Shown: in pieces, positions 44,952-54,221 of the stretch | Position numbering within the stretch: position 1 is the first letter of the stretch | Layout of the letters: the number at the start of each line of letters is the position of its first letter | Origin: Swingsia samuiensis | GTDB taxonomy: Bacteria; Pseudomonadota; Alphaproteobacteria; Acetobacterales; Acetobacteraceae | DNA: 64,000 bases | Direction of reading: 5' to 3' | NCBI RefSeq assembly: GCF_006542355.1 | Contig: NZ_CP038141.1 | Location: forward strand, 1,680,001-1,744,000 | Translations under genes and position numbers: made by a program | Notes under the pieces: model-generated | What the model was told of the DNA's origin: nothing | Seen by the model: the letters and a program-made list of their open reading frames with translations, nothing else | Databases searched by the model: none

Positions 44952-45602
44952 ATGAATATAATGGATGCTTTAAAGTCGCGTTACACAACAAAAATGTATA
45001 ATCCTGAGCGACGTATTCCAGATGAGATTATAGAGCAATTGAAAGCGTCTTTGCGGCTTAGTCCTTCTTCTGTGAACTCTCAGCCGTGGCATTTTTTACT
45101 TGCAGATTCTGCTGAAGGGAAAGCCCGTATTGCGAAGTCTGCGGCGGGTATTTTTGCCTTCAATCAAGAGCGGATTATGCATGCATCACATGTGATTGTT
45201 TTGTGTGCTCGGGAAGATTTGTCTTCGGAGTACCAGGAAAAACTTGTCCGTCAGGAAGAAAAGGATGGACGGATATCGGGGCAGGATAATGTTGAAAAAG
45301 CGTTAGTAAGACGAGAAGGGTATATTGCATCGCGCTTGCATGTAGGGGGAATTGAAGCGTGGGCTCAAAAACAGGTGTATCTTGCTTTGGGATTTATTTT
45401 GTTGTCCGCGGCGATGTTGGGTGTGGATTCAACGCCGATTGAGGGTTTCGATCCTGCTATTTTAAATGCTGAGTTCAATTTGCCGGAACAAGGGCTTAAT
45501 GCGACGGTTATTATTGCTCTTGGCTATCGGGCTGAAGATGATGAGAATGCAAGAGTGGCAAAGTCACGTTTTTCTGAAGAGGACGTTTTTTCAAAAATTT
45601 AA
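44952..45602 (+). CDS. NAD(P)H nitroreductase, NfsB-like
   Basis: 216 residues, normal for the NfsB/FRase I group. N-terminal FMN-binding segment ALKSRYTTKMYNPER and PSSVNSQPWHF match the family, and ALGFILLSAAMLGVDSTPIEGF carries the second FMN-contacting region; the C-terminal ALGYRAEDDENARVAKSRF is typical. These flavoproteins reduce nitroaromatics, quinones or pteridines. It is followed by three palindromes and lies in a short variable-looking section with the next gene. Confidence 0.9.
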   Translation: MNIMDALKSRYTTKMYNPERRIPDEIIEQLKASLRLSPSSVNSQPWHFLLADSAEGKARIAKSAAGIFAFNQERIMHASHVIVLCAREDLSSEYQEKLVRQEEKDGRISGQDNVEKALVRREGYIASRLHVGGIEAWAQKQVYLALGFILLSAAMLGVDSTPIEGFDPAILNAEFNLPEQGLNATVIIALGYRAEDDENARVAKSRFSEEDVFSKI

Positions 45603-45613
45603 AATAAATTTGG

Positions 45614-45668
45614 GTGTCTGACTGTGTTTTATGAAGTCAGACACAATCACGTGATTTATGATCATAAA
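45614..45668. repeat. Cluster of three palindromes after the nitroreductase gene
   Basis: In 55 bp: a hairpin with perfect 10-bp arms GTGTCTGACT (45614-45623) and AGTCAGACAC (45635-45644), a 12-bp palindrome AATCACGTGATT (45645-45656) and a 14-bp palindrome TTTATGATCATAAA (45655-45668). The first may end the nitroreductase mRNA although no T-tract follows; the other two look like dyad protein-binding sites. Confidence 0.6.
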
Positions 45669-45754
45669 CAAAATAAATTGATAATTTATGAGATGGTTAT
45701 TGGAGTATTTTACATTAAAATTTGATGATTAAATGCGTATGTATGGAGGTAACT

Positions 45755-46117
45755 ATGTCCGTAACGTTTTTTACAGAAAACTCTCAAGAATTACTCAATA
45801 AATTTAATCAAGATATACGAGATGGTGTTATCGATACATGGAGGGTTGAAGAGCGGGACGGGCATCAATGTTATATTATGATTTCCCCACACCATGAAAA
45901 AGAAGCATTTTTTAAAGTATTGGTCGATAAAAACGTATTGCAATTCTTTTTGTTTAAGGATGGTGATAATAATAATGAAGATATAGAAAAAGATGCTTAT
46001 GCTTATTACAGCGGTGCTATTATGGATGCGTTTTTACTTGAGGGAACTGATTACTTTAAATACGCCGTGGTAACAGCAACTCCAGTTGTTGATATTAGCA
46101 AAATCAATTTTGAGTAA
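45755..46117 (+). CDS. Hypothetical protein, A+T-rich orphan
   Basis: 120 residues from ATG 45755 (GGAGG 6 nt upstream; the upstream ATG at 45722 region is discarded). The protein is acidic and rich in Phe/Tyr/Asp/Asn. It opens SVTFFTENSQELLNKFNQDI and has YYSGAIMDAFLLEG and YAVVTATPVVD toward the end. No signal peptide, membrane helix or known motif is seen. Its base composition is visibly richer in A+T than its neighbours and it has its own ribosome site and hairpin terminator, so it may have been acquired. No function is proposed. Confidence 0.7.
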   Translation: MSVTFFTENSQELLNKFNQDIRDGVIDTWRVEERDGHQCYIMISPHHEKEAFFKVLVDKNVLQFFLFKDGDNNNEDIEKDAYAYYSGAIMDAFLLEGTDYFKYAVVTATPVVDISKINFE

Positions 46118-46133
46118 TTGTGTGATAATGGAA

Positions 46134-46173
46134 CCGTCTCGGGCCTTTAAAAGGTCCGAAACGGACATATTTC
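46134..46173 (+). terminator. Hairpin terminator after the 45755 gene
   Basis: Arms 46134-46148 (CCGTCTCGGGCCTTT) and 46150-46164 (AAAGGTCCGAAACGG) are complementary except for one mismatch and one G-T pair, separated by a single base, and followed by a T-rich stretch. A rho-independent terminator is likely. Confidence 0.65.
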
Positions 46174-46225
46174 TCTATAACATAAATAATAATTTAAAAA
46201 ATACGATAGATTGTTTTTAAATTAT

Positions 46226-46240
46226 GTCAGCATTGCTGAC
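46226..46240. promoter_or_regulatory. Perfect palindrome (candidate operator) upstream of gltD
   Basis: GTCAGCA-T-TGCTGAC is a perfect 15-bp dyad ending 83 bp before the gltD ATG, in an otherwise A+T-rich leader. Its symmetry and position suggest a dimeric regulator site controlling glutamate synthase. The regulator is unknown. Confidence 0.45.
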
Positions 46241-46286
46241 TATTCTAATTGATATACGTCATAGCTGTTGAAAAAGGAGAGTAACA

Positions 46287-46319
46287 GTGCCTTGGGCGCA
46301 GCTTATCCTGAGGAGATAG
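46287..46319 (+). CDS. Possible leader peptide (upstream ORF) of gltDB
   Basis: GTG 46287 encodes a 10-residue peptide (MPWAQLILRR) ending TAG 46319, 4 bp before the gltD ATG. AAAGGAG lies 7 nt before the GTG, and the gltD ribosome site (GAGGAG) is inside the small frame. Its translation could regulate or couple gltD initiation. Evidence is the spacing only. Confidence 0.3.
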   Translation: MPWAQLILRR

Positions 46320-46323
46320 ACGT

Positions 46324-47754
46324 ATGGCTAAACGAATGCTTAAATTCGTAACGCACCCCCAAATTCTTCCAGAAAAACGTTCCGCAGAAGAGCGTAGGCA
46401 AGATTTCGGAGAAATTTATCAAGGGTTTGCGTTAAGCCGTGCGGAAGAGCAGTCTTCTCGATGCTCGCAGTGTGGGATACCTTTTTGCTCTGTTCATTGT
46501 CCTTTAGGAAATGACATCCCTGACTGGCTTAAATTAACAGCAGAGAACCGACTGCAAGAAGCATACGAAATCTCCTCTGCGACGAATACCTTCCCAGAAA
46601 TATGTGGTCGTATATGCCCTCAAGATCGTTTGTGTGAGGGAAATTGTGTTATTCAAAAAGATTTTAAAAGCGTAACAATTGGGGCGGTAGAGCGCTTTAT
46701 AACGGAAAACGCCTTTGAAAATGGATGGGTTGAGCCACGCACGCCGCTTCATGAACTTGGGTTAAGTGTTGGAATCGTTGGCTCGGGGCCGGCGGGGTTG
46801 GCGTGTGCTGAGCGGTTGCGTAGTCGCGGGTATGAAGTGCATGTCTATGAGCGGCAAGATCGTGTCGGTGGTCTTTTAACGTATGGTATTCCAAGCTTTA
46901 AGCTGGAAAAACACGTTGTTGCTCGTCGTCATAAAATTTTAGAAGAGCAAGGCATAATCTTTCACCTTTCAACAGCAATTGGTGAAGGAGATATATCTCT
47001 TAATGATTTGAGGACGCGGCATAACGCTGTGTTTCTAGCCACTGGGGTGTATCGATCTCGAGCGATTGATGTGCCGGGAGCGAATTTAAGTGGTGTCGTA
47101 GATGCTATTGATTTCTTAATGGCCTCTAACCGCCGCGGATATAATGAAGACCCGAAAGAGGACACCGCTCTTCATGCGAAAGACCGTCGGGTTATCGTGA
47201 TTGGTGGTGGAGACACGGCCATGGATTGTGTGCGGACATCCATTCGACAGGGCGCAAAAGAAGTCGTCTGTGTTTATCGACGGGATCGTGAGAATATGCC
47301 GGGCTCCCGGCAGGAAGTTTATAATGCGGAAGAAGAGGGGGCACAGTTTGAATGGCTCGCTGCTCCAGAAGAGTTTGTTGGGGATGCGCAGGGTGTAAAA
47401 GCTGTGCGTGTTCAGAAAATGCGCTTAAGTGCTCCTGATATGTCTGGTCGTCGTTCAATTGAAGGGACCGGGGAAACAACGTTGCTTGAAGCTGATTTAG
47501 TCATTCGTGCGTTGGGGTTTGAACCAGAGAACATTCCCGAAATTTGGAACCAGCCTGATTTGGCTGTCACTCAATGGGGCACGTTGAGTGTTCCACCGGG
47601 AGGCTTCCAAACAAGTGCACCTGGTGTGTTTGCAGGCGGTGATATTGTGCGGGGCGCCAGTTTGGTGGTGTGGGCCATTAAAGATGGTCGTGATGCAGCG
47701 GATGCTATTCATAAATCATTGACAAAAGATCATATGTTGGAGGCCGCAGAATGA
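46324..47754 (+). CDS. gltD: Glutamate synthase (NADPH) small subunit
   Basis: 476 residues. The N-terminal Fe-S domain carries CSQCGIPFCSVHCPLGNDIP and CGRICPQDRLCEGNC. The FAD Rossmann motif GIVGSGPAGLACAERL is near residue 150, and the NADPH motif VIGGGDTAMDC near 297. It feeds electrons from NADPH to the large subunit. Overlaps gltB by 4 bp. The gene order small-then-large subunit is noteworthy since gltB often comes first. Confidence 0.95.
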   Translation: MAKRMLKFVTHPQILPEKRSAEERRQDFGEIYQGFALSRAEEQSSRCSQCGIPFCSVHCPLGNDIPDWLKLTAENRLQEAYEISSATNTFPEICGRICPQDRLCEGNCVIQKDFKSVTIGAVERFITENAFENGWVEPRTPLHELGLSVGIVGSGPAGLACAERLRSRGYEVHVYERQDRVGGLLTYGIPSFKLEKHVVARRHKILEEQGIIFHLSTAIGEGDISLNDLRTRHNAVFLATGVYRSRAIDVPGANLSGVVDAIDFLMASNRRGYNEDPKEDTALHAKDRRVIVIGGGDTAMDCVRTSIRQGAKEVVCVYRRDRENMPGSRQEVYNAEEEGAQFEWLAAPEEFVGDAQGVKAVRVQKMRLSAPDMSGRRSIEGTGETTLLEADLVIRALGFEPENIPEIWNQPDLAVTQWGTLSVPPGGFQTSAPGVFAGGDIVRGASLVVWAIKDGRDAADAIHKSLTKDHMLEAAE

Positions 47755-50700
47755 GCCAGAACATGAATTTCATTCAAGAATATAATCAGAATGCTGAGCG
47801 ATTGAAGGGGCTATATGATCCAACGCAGGAGCGTGATTCCTGTGGTGTGGGTTTGGTCGCATCATTGGATGGCCAAGCCTCAAGGCGTGTTGTAGAACTT
47901 GGCATTGAGGCGTTGAAAAACATTTGGCATCGTGGTGCGGTCGATGCAGATGGCAAAACGGGGGATGGAGCAGGTATTCACGTTGAAATCCCACAGGATT
48001 TTTTTGTTGAAGCCATTCATGACAGTTCAAGCGCAGACCGTATTGAAGGCCGTATTGCCGTTGGAATGGTTTTCCTGCCTAAAACAGATTTGGCAGCGCA
48101 GGAGCGTGGCCGGCAGATCATTGAAACAGAAGTTCTAAACTTTGGGTACGGTATTTATGGTTGGCGGCAAGTGCCTATCGATACAGCGTGTATTGGTGAA
48201 AAGGCCAATCAGACCCGCCCTGAAATTGAACAGATTATGATCCGTAATACGCTCGGCAAAGATGAAGATGCTTTCGAGCGAGATTTATACATTCTTAGGC
48301 GGCGTATCGAAAAGCAAGCCACTCGTCAGCACATAGACCTTTATATTTGTTCTATGTCATGCCGATCAGTCATTTATAAAGGGATGTTTTTAGCTGAAAA
48401 CTTGACTGATTTTTATCCGGATTTGTTGGATGCAAGGTTTGTTTCGCGCTTTGTTATTTATCATCAGCGTTATTCTACTAATACGTTTCCTACGTGGAAG
48501 CTGGCTCAGCCCTTCCGAAAAGTAGCCCATAATGGTGAAATTAACACAATTTCAGGTAATACTAACTGGATGCGTTCGCATGAAACACGCCTCGCGCATC
48601 CAGATCTTGATCCATATATGGATGATCTGAAACCTGTTGTGCAAGCCGCGGGTTCTGATACGGCGATGCTGGATAATGTTTTTGAATTGTTGACGTTTGC
48701 AGGTCGCTCTGCACCTCTTGTGAAAACATTACTTGTCCCTGCTTCAGGGGGAGCAAATTCAGATATTTCTCCTGAAGCGAAAGCCATGTTCCGGTATTGT
48801 AATGCCATTATGGAACCATGGGATGGCCCTGCAGCATTATGTGCAACAGATGGGCGTTGGGTGGTTGCAGGGTTAGACCGCGCAGGATTAAGGCCGCTCA
48901 GATATTCAATCACACAAGATAATTTACTCATTGTAGGTTCAGAGACAGGAATGGTGCGCGTTCCTGATGGCCAACTGCGTGGGCGGGGCCGGCTTGGTCC
49001 GGGGCAAACATTAGCATTGGATTTAAAAGAAGGCCGTTTATATAAACCTAATGAACTTTTAGACATGCTGGCTTCCCGGCATGACTTTAAGGAATGGGTT
49101 AAGCGTACGCAGGATATCGAACCTATCGTACGAGATGTTGTAGAGCCTGATGCCATGGCGCCTGATCTTTTAAGGCGCCACCAAATGACGGTTAACCTGA
49201 CGTATGAAGAGTTGGAAACAATTCTTCACCCTATGGTAGAGACGGCTTCTGAAGCGTTGGGCTCAATGGGAGATGATACTCCCTTACAGGTAATATCAAA
49301 GTTCTATCGGAACTTGTCTCATTACTTCCGACAAGGCTTTAGTCAGGTTACCAACCCTCCGATTGATTCATTACGTGAAACACGGGTGATGAGCCTGATT
49401 ACGCGGCTAGGGAATTTAGGAAATATTCTGGATGAACGACCAGAACAGTGTGATTTGCTTCAGTTGCCTAGTCCCATTCTCACAAATGGTGAATTTGACG
49501 AGCTAAGACGTGTCTGTGGTGAAGACGCTGCTTTGATTGATTGTACCTTCCCTGTGGCCGATGGTGAGGAGGGGTTAAAAGCGGCGATTGCTGCGGTACG
49601 GGCGCAGGCCGAAGATCATGTTCGAGGTGGGTGTACTCATCTCTTCTTGACGGATGAGAATATTGGCCCAGAGCGGGTTGCTATCCCGATGATTTTGGCC
49701 ACAGCTGCTGTGCATGTTCATTTGGTAAGGCACTCTTTGAGAACATTTACATCATTGAATGTTCGCACATCAGAGGCGATAGATGTTCATGCTATTGCTG
49801 TTACTATTGGGGTAGGGGCAACTACGGTTAACCCTGTCTTGGCGCAATATAGTATTGCCGATCGTGTTCAGCGTGGGCTTTTTGGCCAGATGTCACTGCG
49901 TGAGGCCATGGAGCGCTATCGAAAAGCAGTGGATAAAGGTCTTTTGAAGATCATGTCCAAGTCCGGTATTTCAATCATATCAGCCTATCGTGGGGGATAT
50001 AATTTTGAAGCGATCGGCTTATCTCGTGCCTTAGTTGCAGAGTTTTTCCCGGGAATGCCCTCTCGTATTTCTGGAATTGGTTTGCCGGGAATAGCGCGGA
50101 ATCTGCTTAAAGCGCATGCCAAGGCATGGGATGAGAAGGTGGAACCTCTTCCTATTGGAGGTCGATATAAGCTCCGCCGGCAAGGTGAAACACATGCTTT
50201 TTCCGGTCAGCTTATTCATATGCTTCAGACTGCGGTGTCCGCGAACAGCTACACGCTATATCGTCGTTATGCGGATGCTGTTCGGAAGATGCCTGCTGTT
50301 GCTTTGCGTGATTTGTTGGACTTCAAACCTAATCATACTCCAATCCCTCTCGATGAGGTTGAGAGTGTTACACAGATCCGCCGCCGCTTGGTAGCACCCG
50401 GTATCTCTCTTGGTGCGTTAAGCCCAGAAGCACATGAGACATTAGCGATTGCCATGAACCGTATTGGCGCGAAATCTGATTCTGGGGAGGGGGGAGAAGA
50501 TGCAGAGCGTGCTAAGCCGCGCCCTAATGGTGATAATGCATCATCCGCTATTAAGCAGGTGGCTTCAGGTCGTTTCGGTGTAACGGCGCAATATTTAAAT
50601 GATTGCCGTGAAATTGAAATCAAGATGGCTCAGGGGGCGAAACCGGGAGAAGGAGGGCAGCTTCCAGGATTTAAGGTAACGGAACTCATCGGGCGTTTAC

Positions 50701-52271
50701 GCCATGCCACGCCGGGCGTTACATTGATTTCCCCTCCACCTCATCATGATATTTACTCAATCGAAGATCTGGCACAGCTGATTTATGATCTAAAGCAGGT
50801 TAATCCAACCGCTACGGTAACGGTCAAACTGGTGGCTCGGACAGGGATTGGTACGATTGCTGCGGGTGTAGCCAAAGCAAAAGCGGATGCTATTCTTATT
50901 TCAGGTCATTCAGGTGGGACTGGGGCGAGCCCTCAATCTTCCATTCATCATGCAGGGCTGCCATGGGAGATGGGTTTAAGTGAAGCGCATCAGGTTTTGA
51001 TGTTGAACCGTCTGCGGCATCGTTTGGTATTGCGCACAGATGGAGGTATTAAAACAGGCCGTGACGTGGTTATGGCCGCCATGTTGGGGGCAGAAGAGTT
51101 CGGAATTGGGACGGCTGCTCTCGTTGCGATGGGATGTATTATGGTGAGACAGTGCCATTCGAATACATGCCCAGTTGGTGTGTGTGTGCAGGATGAGAGC
51201 TTGCGTGCCAAATTTGAGGGCTCTCCAGAGAAAGTTATTAATCTTTTTACCCTGATCGCTGAAGATATTCGTCATATCCTTGCAGAGCTAGGGGTTCGCT
51301 CCATGGCTGAGATTATCGGCCGTACGGATATGTTGCGTCAGATCCATCGTGGTGCAAATTATCTTGATGACCTTGATTTGAATTCATTGCTGGTGCAGGC
51401 AGATACGGGCGAGCATGAGCGGTATTGCACTCGTAAAGGGCGCAATGAAGTGCCTGAAACGCTAGATGCTCAAATTGTAGCCGATGCTGTTCCTTTGTTT
51501 GAGCGTCGTGAAAAGCTCCATTTGCATTATAATGTTCAGAACACACATCGTGCGATTGGAACGCGTACATCGGGTATAATTACCCGGCAGTTTGGCATGC
51601 ATGGTTTGCCGGAAGGGCACTTGACCCTTTCTTTGCGCGGTTCGGCTGGTCAGTCTCTAGGAGCCTTTGCCGTTCAGGGGCTTAAGCTGGATGTTGTTGG
51701 TGATGCGAATGACTATGTAGGGAAAGGGCTATCCGGCGGCACGATTGTTGTGCGTCAGTCTCCCATGGCTCAATGGCGGTCTGAAGAAAATGCGATTATT
51801 GGGAATACGGTACTTTATGGCGCAACGAGTGGTTCGCTTTTTGCCGCTGGGCAGGCGGGAGAACGTTTTGCCGTGCGTAATTCAGGAGCTATTGCTGTTA
51901 TAGAAGGATGTGGCTCGAACGCTTGTGAATATATGACTGGTGGGAAAGTGGTTATCTTGGGGGAAACAGGAGATAACTTTGGGGCCGGGTTTACTGGTGG
52001 AATGGCTTATGTTCTCGATGAGGGGGGGCGGTTTGAAGAGCGTATTAACCCTGATACGGTTCTTTGGAACAGAGTGCCTGCCGGAAGTGTTTGGGAAAAA
52101 GATTTACGGGAGTTAATTGAACGTCATATCGCTGAGACAGAAAGCGTTTATGCCAAGGATTTGTTGCACCGTTGGGAGCAAACTTTATCCCAGTTCTGGC
52201 ATATTGTTCCACGTGAGTATGCGAAAGTAATTGGTTACGTTCAGGAAGATTTAACGCAACTTTCGGCATAA
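47751..52271 (+). CDS. gltB: Glutamate synthase large subunit
   Basis: 1506 residues. After a propeptide of ~26-28 residues the glutaminase cysteine appears in ERDSCGVGL and becomes N-terminal on processing. Then come the class II amidotransferase domain, the central domain, the FMN-binding synthase domain (ISGHSGGTGASPQSS, IKTGRDVVMAAMLGAEEFG), the 3Fe-4S cysteines in CIMVRQCHSNTCPVG and the C-terminal beta-helix of Gly-rich repeats (YVGKGLSGGTIVV). It makes two glutamates from glutamine and 2-oxoglutarate. Complete. Confidence 0.96.
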   Translation: MSQNMNFIQEYNQNAERLKGLYDPTQERDSCGVGLVASLDGQASRRVVELGIEALKNIWHRGAVDADGKTGDGAGIHVEIPQDFFVEAIHDSSSADRIEGRIAVGMVFLPKTDLAAQERGRQIIETEVLNFGYGIYGWRQVPIDTACIGEKANQTRPEIEQIMIRNTLGKDEDAFERDLYILRRRIEKQATRQHIDLYICSMSCRSVIYKGMFLAENLTDFYPDLLDARFVSRFVIYHQRYSTNTFPTWKLAQPFRKVAHNGEINTISGNTNWMRSHETRLAHPDLDPYMDDLKPVVQAAGSDTAMLDNVFELLTFAGRSAPLVKTLLVPASGGANSDISPEAKAMFRYCNAIMEPWDGPAALCATDGRWVVAGLDRAGLRPLRYSITQDNLLIVGSETGMVRVPDGQLRGRGRLGPGQTLALDLKEGRLYKPNELLDMLASRHDFKEWVKRTQDIEPIVRDVVEPDAMAPDLLRRHQMTVNLTYEELETILHPMVETASEALGSMGDDTPLQVISKFYRNLSHYFRQGFSQVTNPPIDSLRETRVMSLITRLGNLGNILDERPEQCDLLQLPSPILTNGEFDELRRVCGEDAALIDCTFPVADGEEGLKAAIAAVRAQAEDHVRGGCTHLFLTDENIGPERVAIPMILATAAVHVHLVRHSLRTFTSLNVRTSEAIDVHAIAVTIGVGATTVNPVLAQYSIADRVQRGLFGQMSLREAMERYRKAVDKGLLKIMSKSGISIISAYRGGYNFEAIGLSRALVAEFFPGMPSRISGIGLPGIARNLLKAHAKAWDEKVEPLPIGGRYKLRRQGETHAFSGQLIHMLQTAVSANSYTLYRRYADAVRKMPAVALRDLLDFKPNHTPIPLDEVESVTQIRRRLVAPGISLGALSPEAHETLAIAMNRIGAKSDSGEGGEDAERAKPRPNGDNASSAIKQVASGRFGVTAQYLNDCREIEIKMAQGAKPGEGGQLPGFKVTELIGRLRHATPGVTLISPPPHHDIYSIEDLAQLIYDLKQVNPTATVTVKLVARTGIGTIAAGVAKAKADAILISGHSGGTGASPQSSIHHAGLPWEMGLSEAHQVLMLNRLRHRLVLRTDGGIKTGRDVVMAAMLGAEEFGIGTAALVAMGCIMVRQCHSNTCPVGVCVQDESLRAKFEGSPEKVINLFTLIAEDIRHILAELGVRSMAEIIGRTDMLRQIHRGANYLDDLDLNSLLVQADTGEHERYCTRKGRNEVPETLDAQIVADAVPLFERREKLHLHYNVQNTHRAIGTRTSGIITRQFGMHGLPEGHLTLSLRGSAGQSLGAFAVQGLKLDVVGDANDYVGKGLSGGTIVVRQSPMAQWRSEENAIIGNTVLYGATSGSLFAAGQAGERFAVRNSGAIAVIEGCGSNACEYMTGGKVVILGETGDNFGAGFTGGMAYVLDEGGRFEERINPDTVLWNRVPAGSVWEKDLRELIERHIAETESVYAKDLLHRWEQTLSQFWHIVPREYAKVIGYVQEDLTQLSA

Positions 52272-52281
52272 GAAGTAAATC

Positions 52282-52333
52282 ATAAGCCAGTACGATCCTT
52301 GCCATTGATCTTGCTGGCTTATTTTCTGTTTTT
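52282..52333 (+). terminator. Terminator after gltB
   Basis: Perfect 9-bp outer stem ATAAGCCAG (52282-52290) / CTGGCTTAT (52314-52322) with an inner GATC/GATC pairing, followed by T-rich TTTCTGTTTTT. Ends the gltDB transcript. Confidence 0.75.
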
Positions 52334-52361
52334 GGATATTTATATAAAAGCCTGTTATTAT
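52332..52361 (+). promoter_or_regulatory. Candidate sigma-70 promoter for the oligoendopeptidase gene
   Basis: TTGGAT (52332-52337), 18-nt spacer and TATTAT (52356-52361), 39 bp before the ATG at 52400. By eye. Confidence 0.4.
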
Positions 52362-52399
52362 TTATCTAATTTATTGAAATGACGTTTTGGGTTTGAAAA

Positions 52400-54217
52400 A
52401 TGGATAAAATAAAGTTTGACGCTAATAACCATTCATCTGCTATGGGCGAGGGTATGGAAGTGCCTCCTCGTTGGGATTTGTCAGATCTTTATACATCATT
52501 TGACGATCCAAAGATTGAATCTGATTTTTCTCACCTTGAAAAAGCATCAAAGACGTTCTCACAGGAATGGAAAGGAAAGCTCCATCAAGTCGATGGGAAA
52601 GCTTTGGCAACAGCGTTCGCAGAATATGAGCGTATTGAAGAAGGCTTGGGAAGGATTGCCTCTTTCTCTCAGCTAGGCTTTGCAGCGCACACGACAGATC
52701 CTGCATGGGGGCGTTTTGCTCAAGGTGTGCAGGAAAGAATGACAGATATCTCAGCATATCTTTTATTTTTCAGTCTTGAAATAAACAGATTGGATGATGA
52801 GCAGATCAAAGGGCTTTTATCGGCTTCTGAAATGCAGAAGTGGAAGCCTTATTTAAGGGATTTGCGGGTATTTCGTCCTTATCAACTCTCAGATGAGGTT
52901 GAGCAGGTTTTAATGGATAAATCTGTAACAGGGCGTTCTGCTTGGAACAGATTATTTGATGAAACGATGGCATCTTTAACGGTCACTTTAGAAGATCAAG
53001 TGAAGCCGTTAGGTGAGGCGTTTAATATGCTGACCAGTTCTGACCGGGATAAGCGTAAAGCGGCGGCAGAACAAATCAGTAAAGTGTTGCAAGAGAATTC
53101 ACGTCTATTAACGATGATTACCAACACGCTGGCAAAAGATAAGGCGATTGGTGATAAATTACGGGGCTATCCACGCCCGATGAGCAGTCGCAACCGTGCC
53201 AATATGGTTGAAGATGAAGTGGTTGATGCGTTGGTGGCCGCTGTTGATGAGGCTTATCCACGTTTGGCTCATCGTTACTATAAGCTGAAGGCAAAATGGC
53301 TTGGTCTGGATAAGCTGGAACATTGGGATCGGAATGCACCGCTTCCAGGAGTGCCAGATACGGTTCTTTCTTGGGATCAGGGGAAAGAGATTGTTCGTAA
53401 TGCCTATACGAACTTTGACCCTGCATTAGGAAAGTTAGTTGAGCGGTTTTTGATGCATCCGTGGATTGATGCAGCGCCTCTTCCGGGAAAATCGGCTGGA
53501 GCATTTGCTCATCCAACCGTGCCTTCAGCACACCCATTTATTTTAATGAATTATCATGGACGCGCACGGGATGTGATGACGCTGGCTCATGAGTTAGGGC
53601 ACGGAGTTCATCAGATTCTTGCGGGGCAAAAGCAAGGGTATCTTAATTCAGCAACGCCGTTAACTCTTGCTGAAACAGCATCTGTTTTTGGAGAAATGCT
53701 CACGTTCCAATCTTTATTGGATCGAGAGACGGATCCTAAGAAGAAACGGCATCTGTTGGCCTCTAAAGTTGAGGATATGCTGAATACGGTTGTTCGGCAG
53801 ATTGCGTTTTATCAGTTTGAAGTGCGCGTCCATGAGGAACGTGCAAAAGGAGAGCTTTCGTCTGAAAGGATTGGAGAAATCTGGCGTGAGGTGCAAGAGC
53901 GTAGCTTAGGAGAGGCTTTTCACTTTACTCCAGACTATGATGCTTACTGGTCATATATTCCGCACTTCATTCATTCTCCATTTTATGTGTATGCCTACGC
54001 TTTTGGGGACTGTCTGGTAAACGCCTTGTATGGTGTATATCAGGAGCAGCCAGAGGGCTTTTCTGAAAAATATCGGACGATGTTAGAAGCCGGTGGAACA
54101 TTACGGCATAAAGAGTTATTGGCGCCCTTTGGTTTAGATGCGACGAAATCTGATTTTTGGCGTAAAGGGTTAGATGTTATATCGGGTCTGATTGATCAGC
54201 TCGAGCAGGAAGGCTGA
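52400..54217 (+). CDS. pepF: Oligoendopeptidase F (M3 family)
   Basis: 605 residues, standard for PepF. The zinc site HELGHGVH lies near residues 397-404, with the downstream Glu in AETASVFGEML. The N-terminal lobe begins RWDLSDLYTSFDDPKI, a PepF hallmark. It degrades short peptides in the cytoplasm. The ubiB-like gene begins 4 bp after its stop. Confidence 0.94.
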   Translation: MDKIKFDANNHSSAMGEGMEVPPRWDLSDLYTSFDDPKIESDFSHLEKASKTFSQEWKGKLHQVDGKALATAFAEYERIEEGLGRIASFSQLGFAAHTTDPAWGRFAQGVQERMTDISAYLLFFSLEINRLDDEQIKGLLSASEMQKWKPYLRDLRVFRPYQLSDEVEQVLMDKSVTGRSAWNRLFDETMASLTVTLEDQVKPLGEAFNMLTSSDRDKRKAAAEQISKVLQENSRLLTMITNTLAKDKAIGDKLRGYPRPMSSRNRANMVEDEVVDALVAAVDEAYPRLAHRYYKLKAKWLGLDKLEHWDRNAPLPGVPDTVLSWDQGKEIVRNAYTNFDPALGKLVERFLMHPWIDAAPLPGKSAGAFAHPTVPSAHPFILMNYHGRARDVMTLAHELGHGVHQILAGQKQGYLNSATPLTLAETASVFGEMLTFQSLLDRETDPKKKRHLLASKVEDMLNTVVRQIAFYQFEVRVHEERAKGELSSERIGEIWREVQERSLGEAFHFTPDYDAYWSYIPHFIHSPFYVYAYAFGDCLVNALYGVYQEQPEGFSEKYRTMLEAGGTLRHKELLAPFGLDATKSDFWRKGLDVISGLIDQLEQEG

Positions 54218-54221
54218 AATT

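Noticed and set aside
44667-46117. Possible genomic island integrated at tRNA-Leu.
   Set aside because: The tRNA 3' end faces the ribonuclease D gene, not the A+T-rich gene; no integrase or repeated tRNA end was seen.
48506-49156. A 216-codon minus-strand open frame inside gltB.
   Set aside because: It lies wholly within the conserved glutamate synthase coding region, has no family motif and no ribosome site; it is a by-product of codon bias on the other strand.
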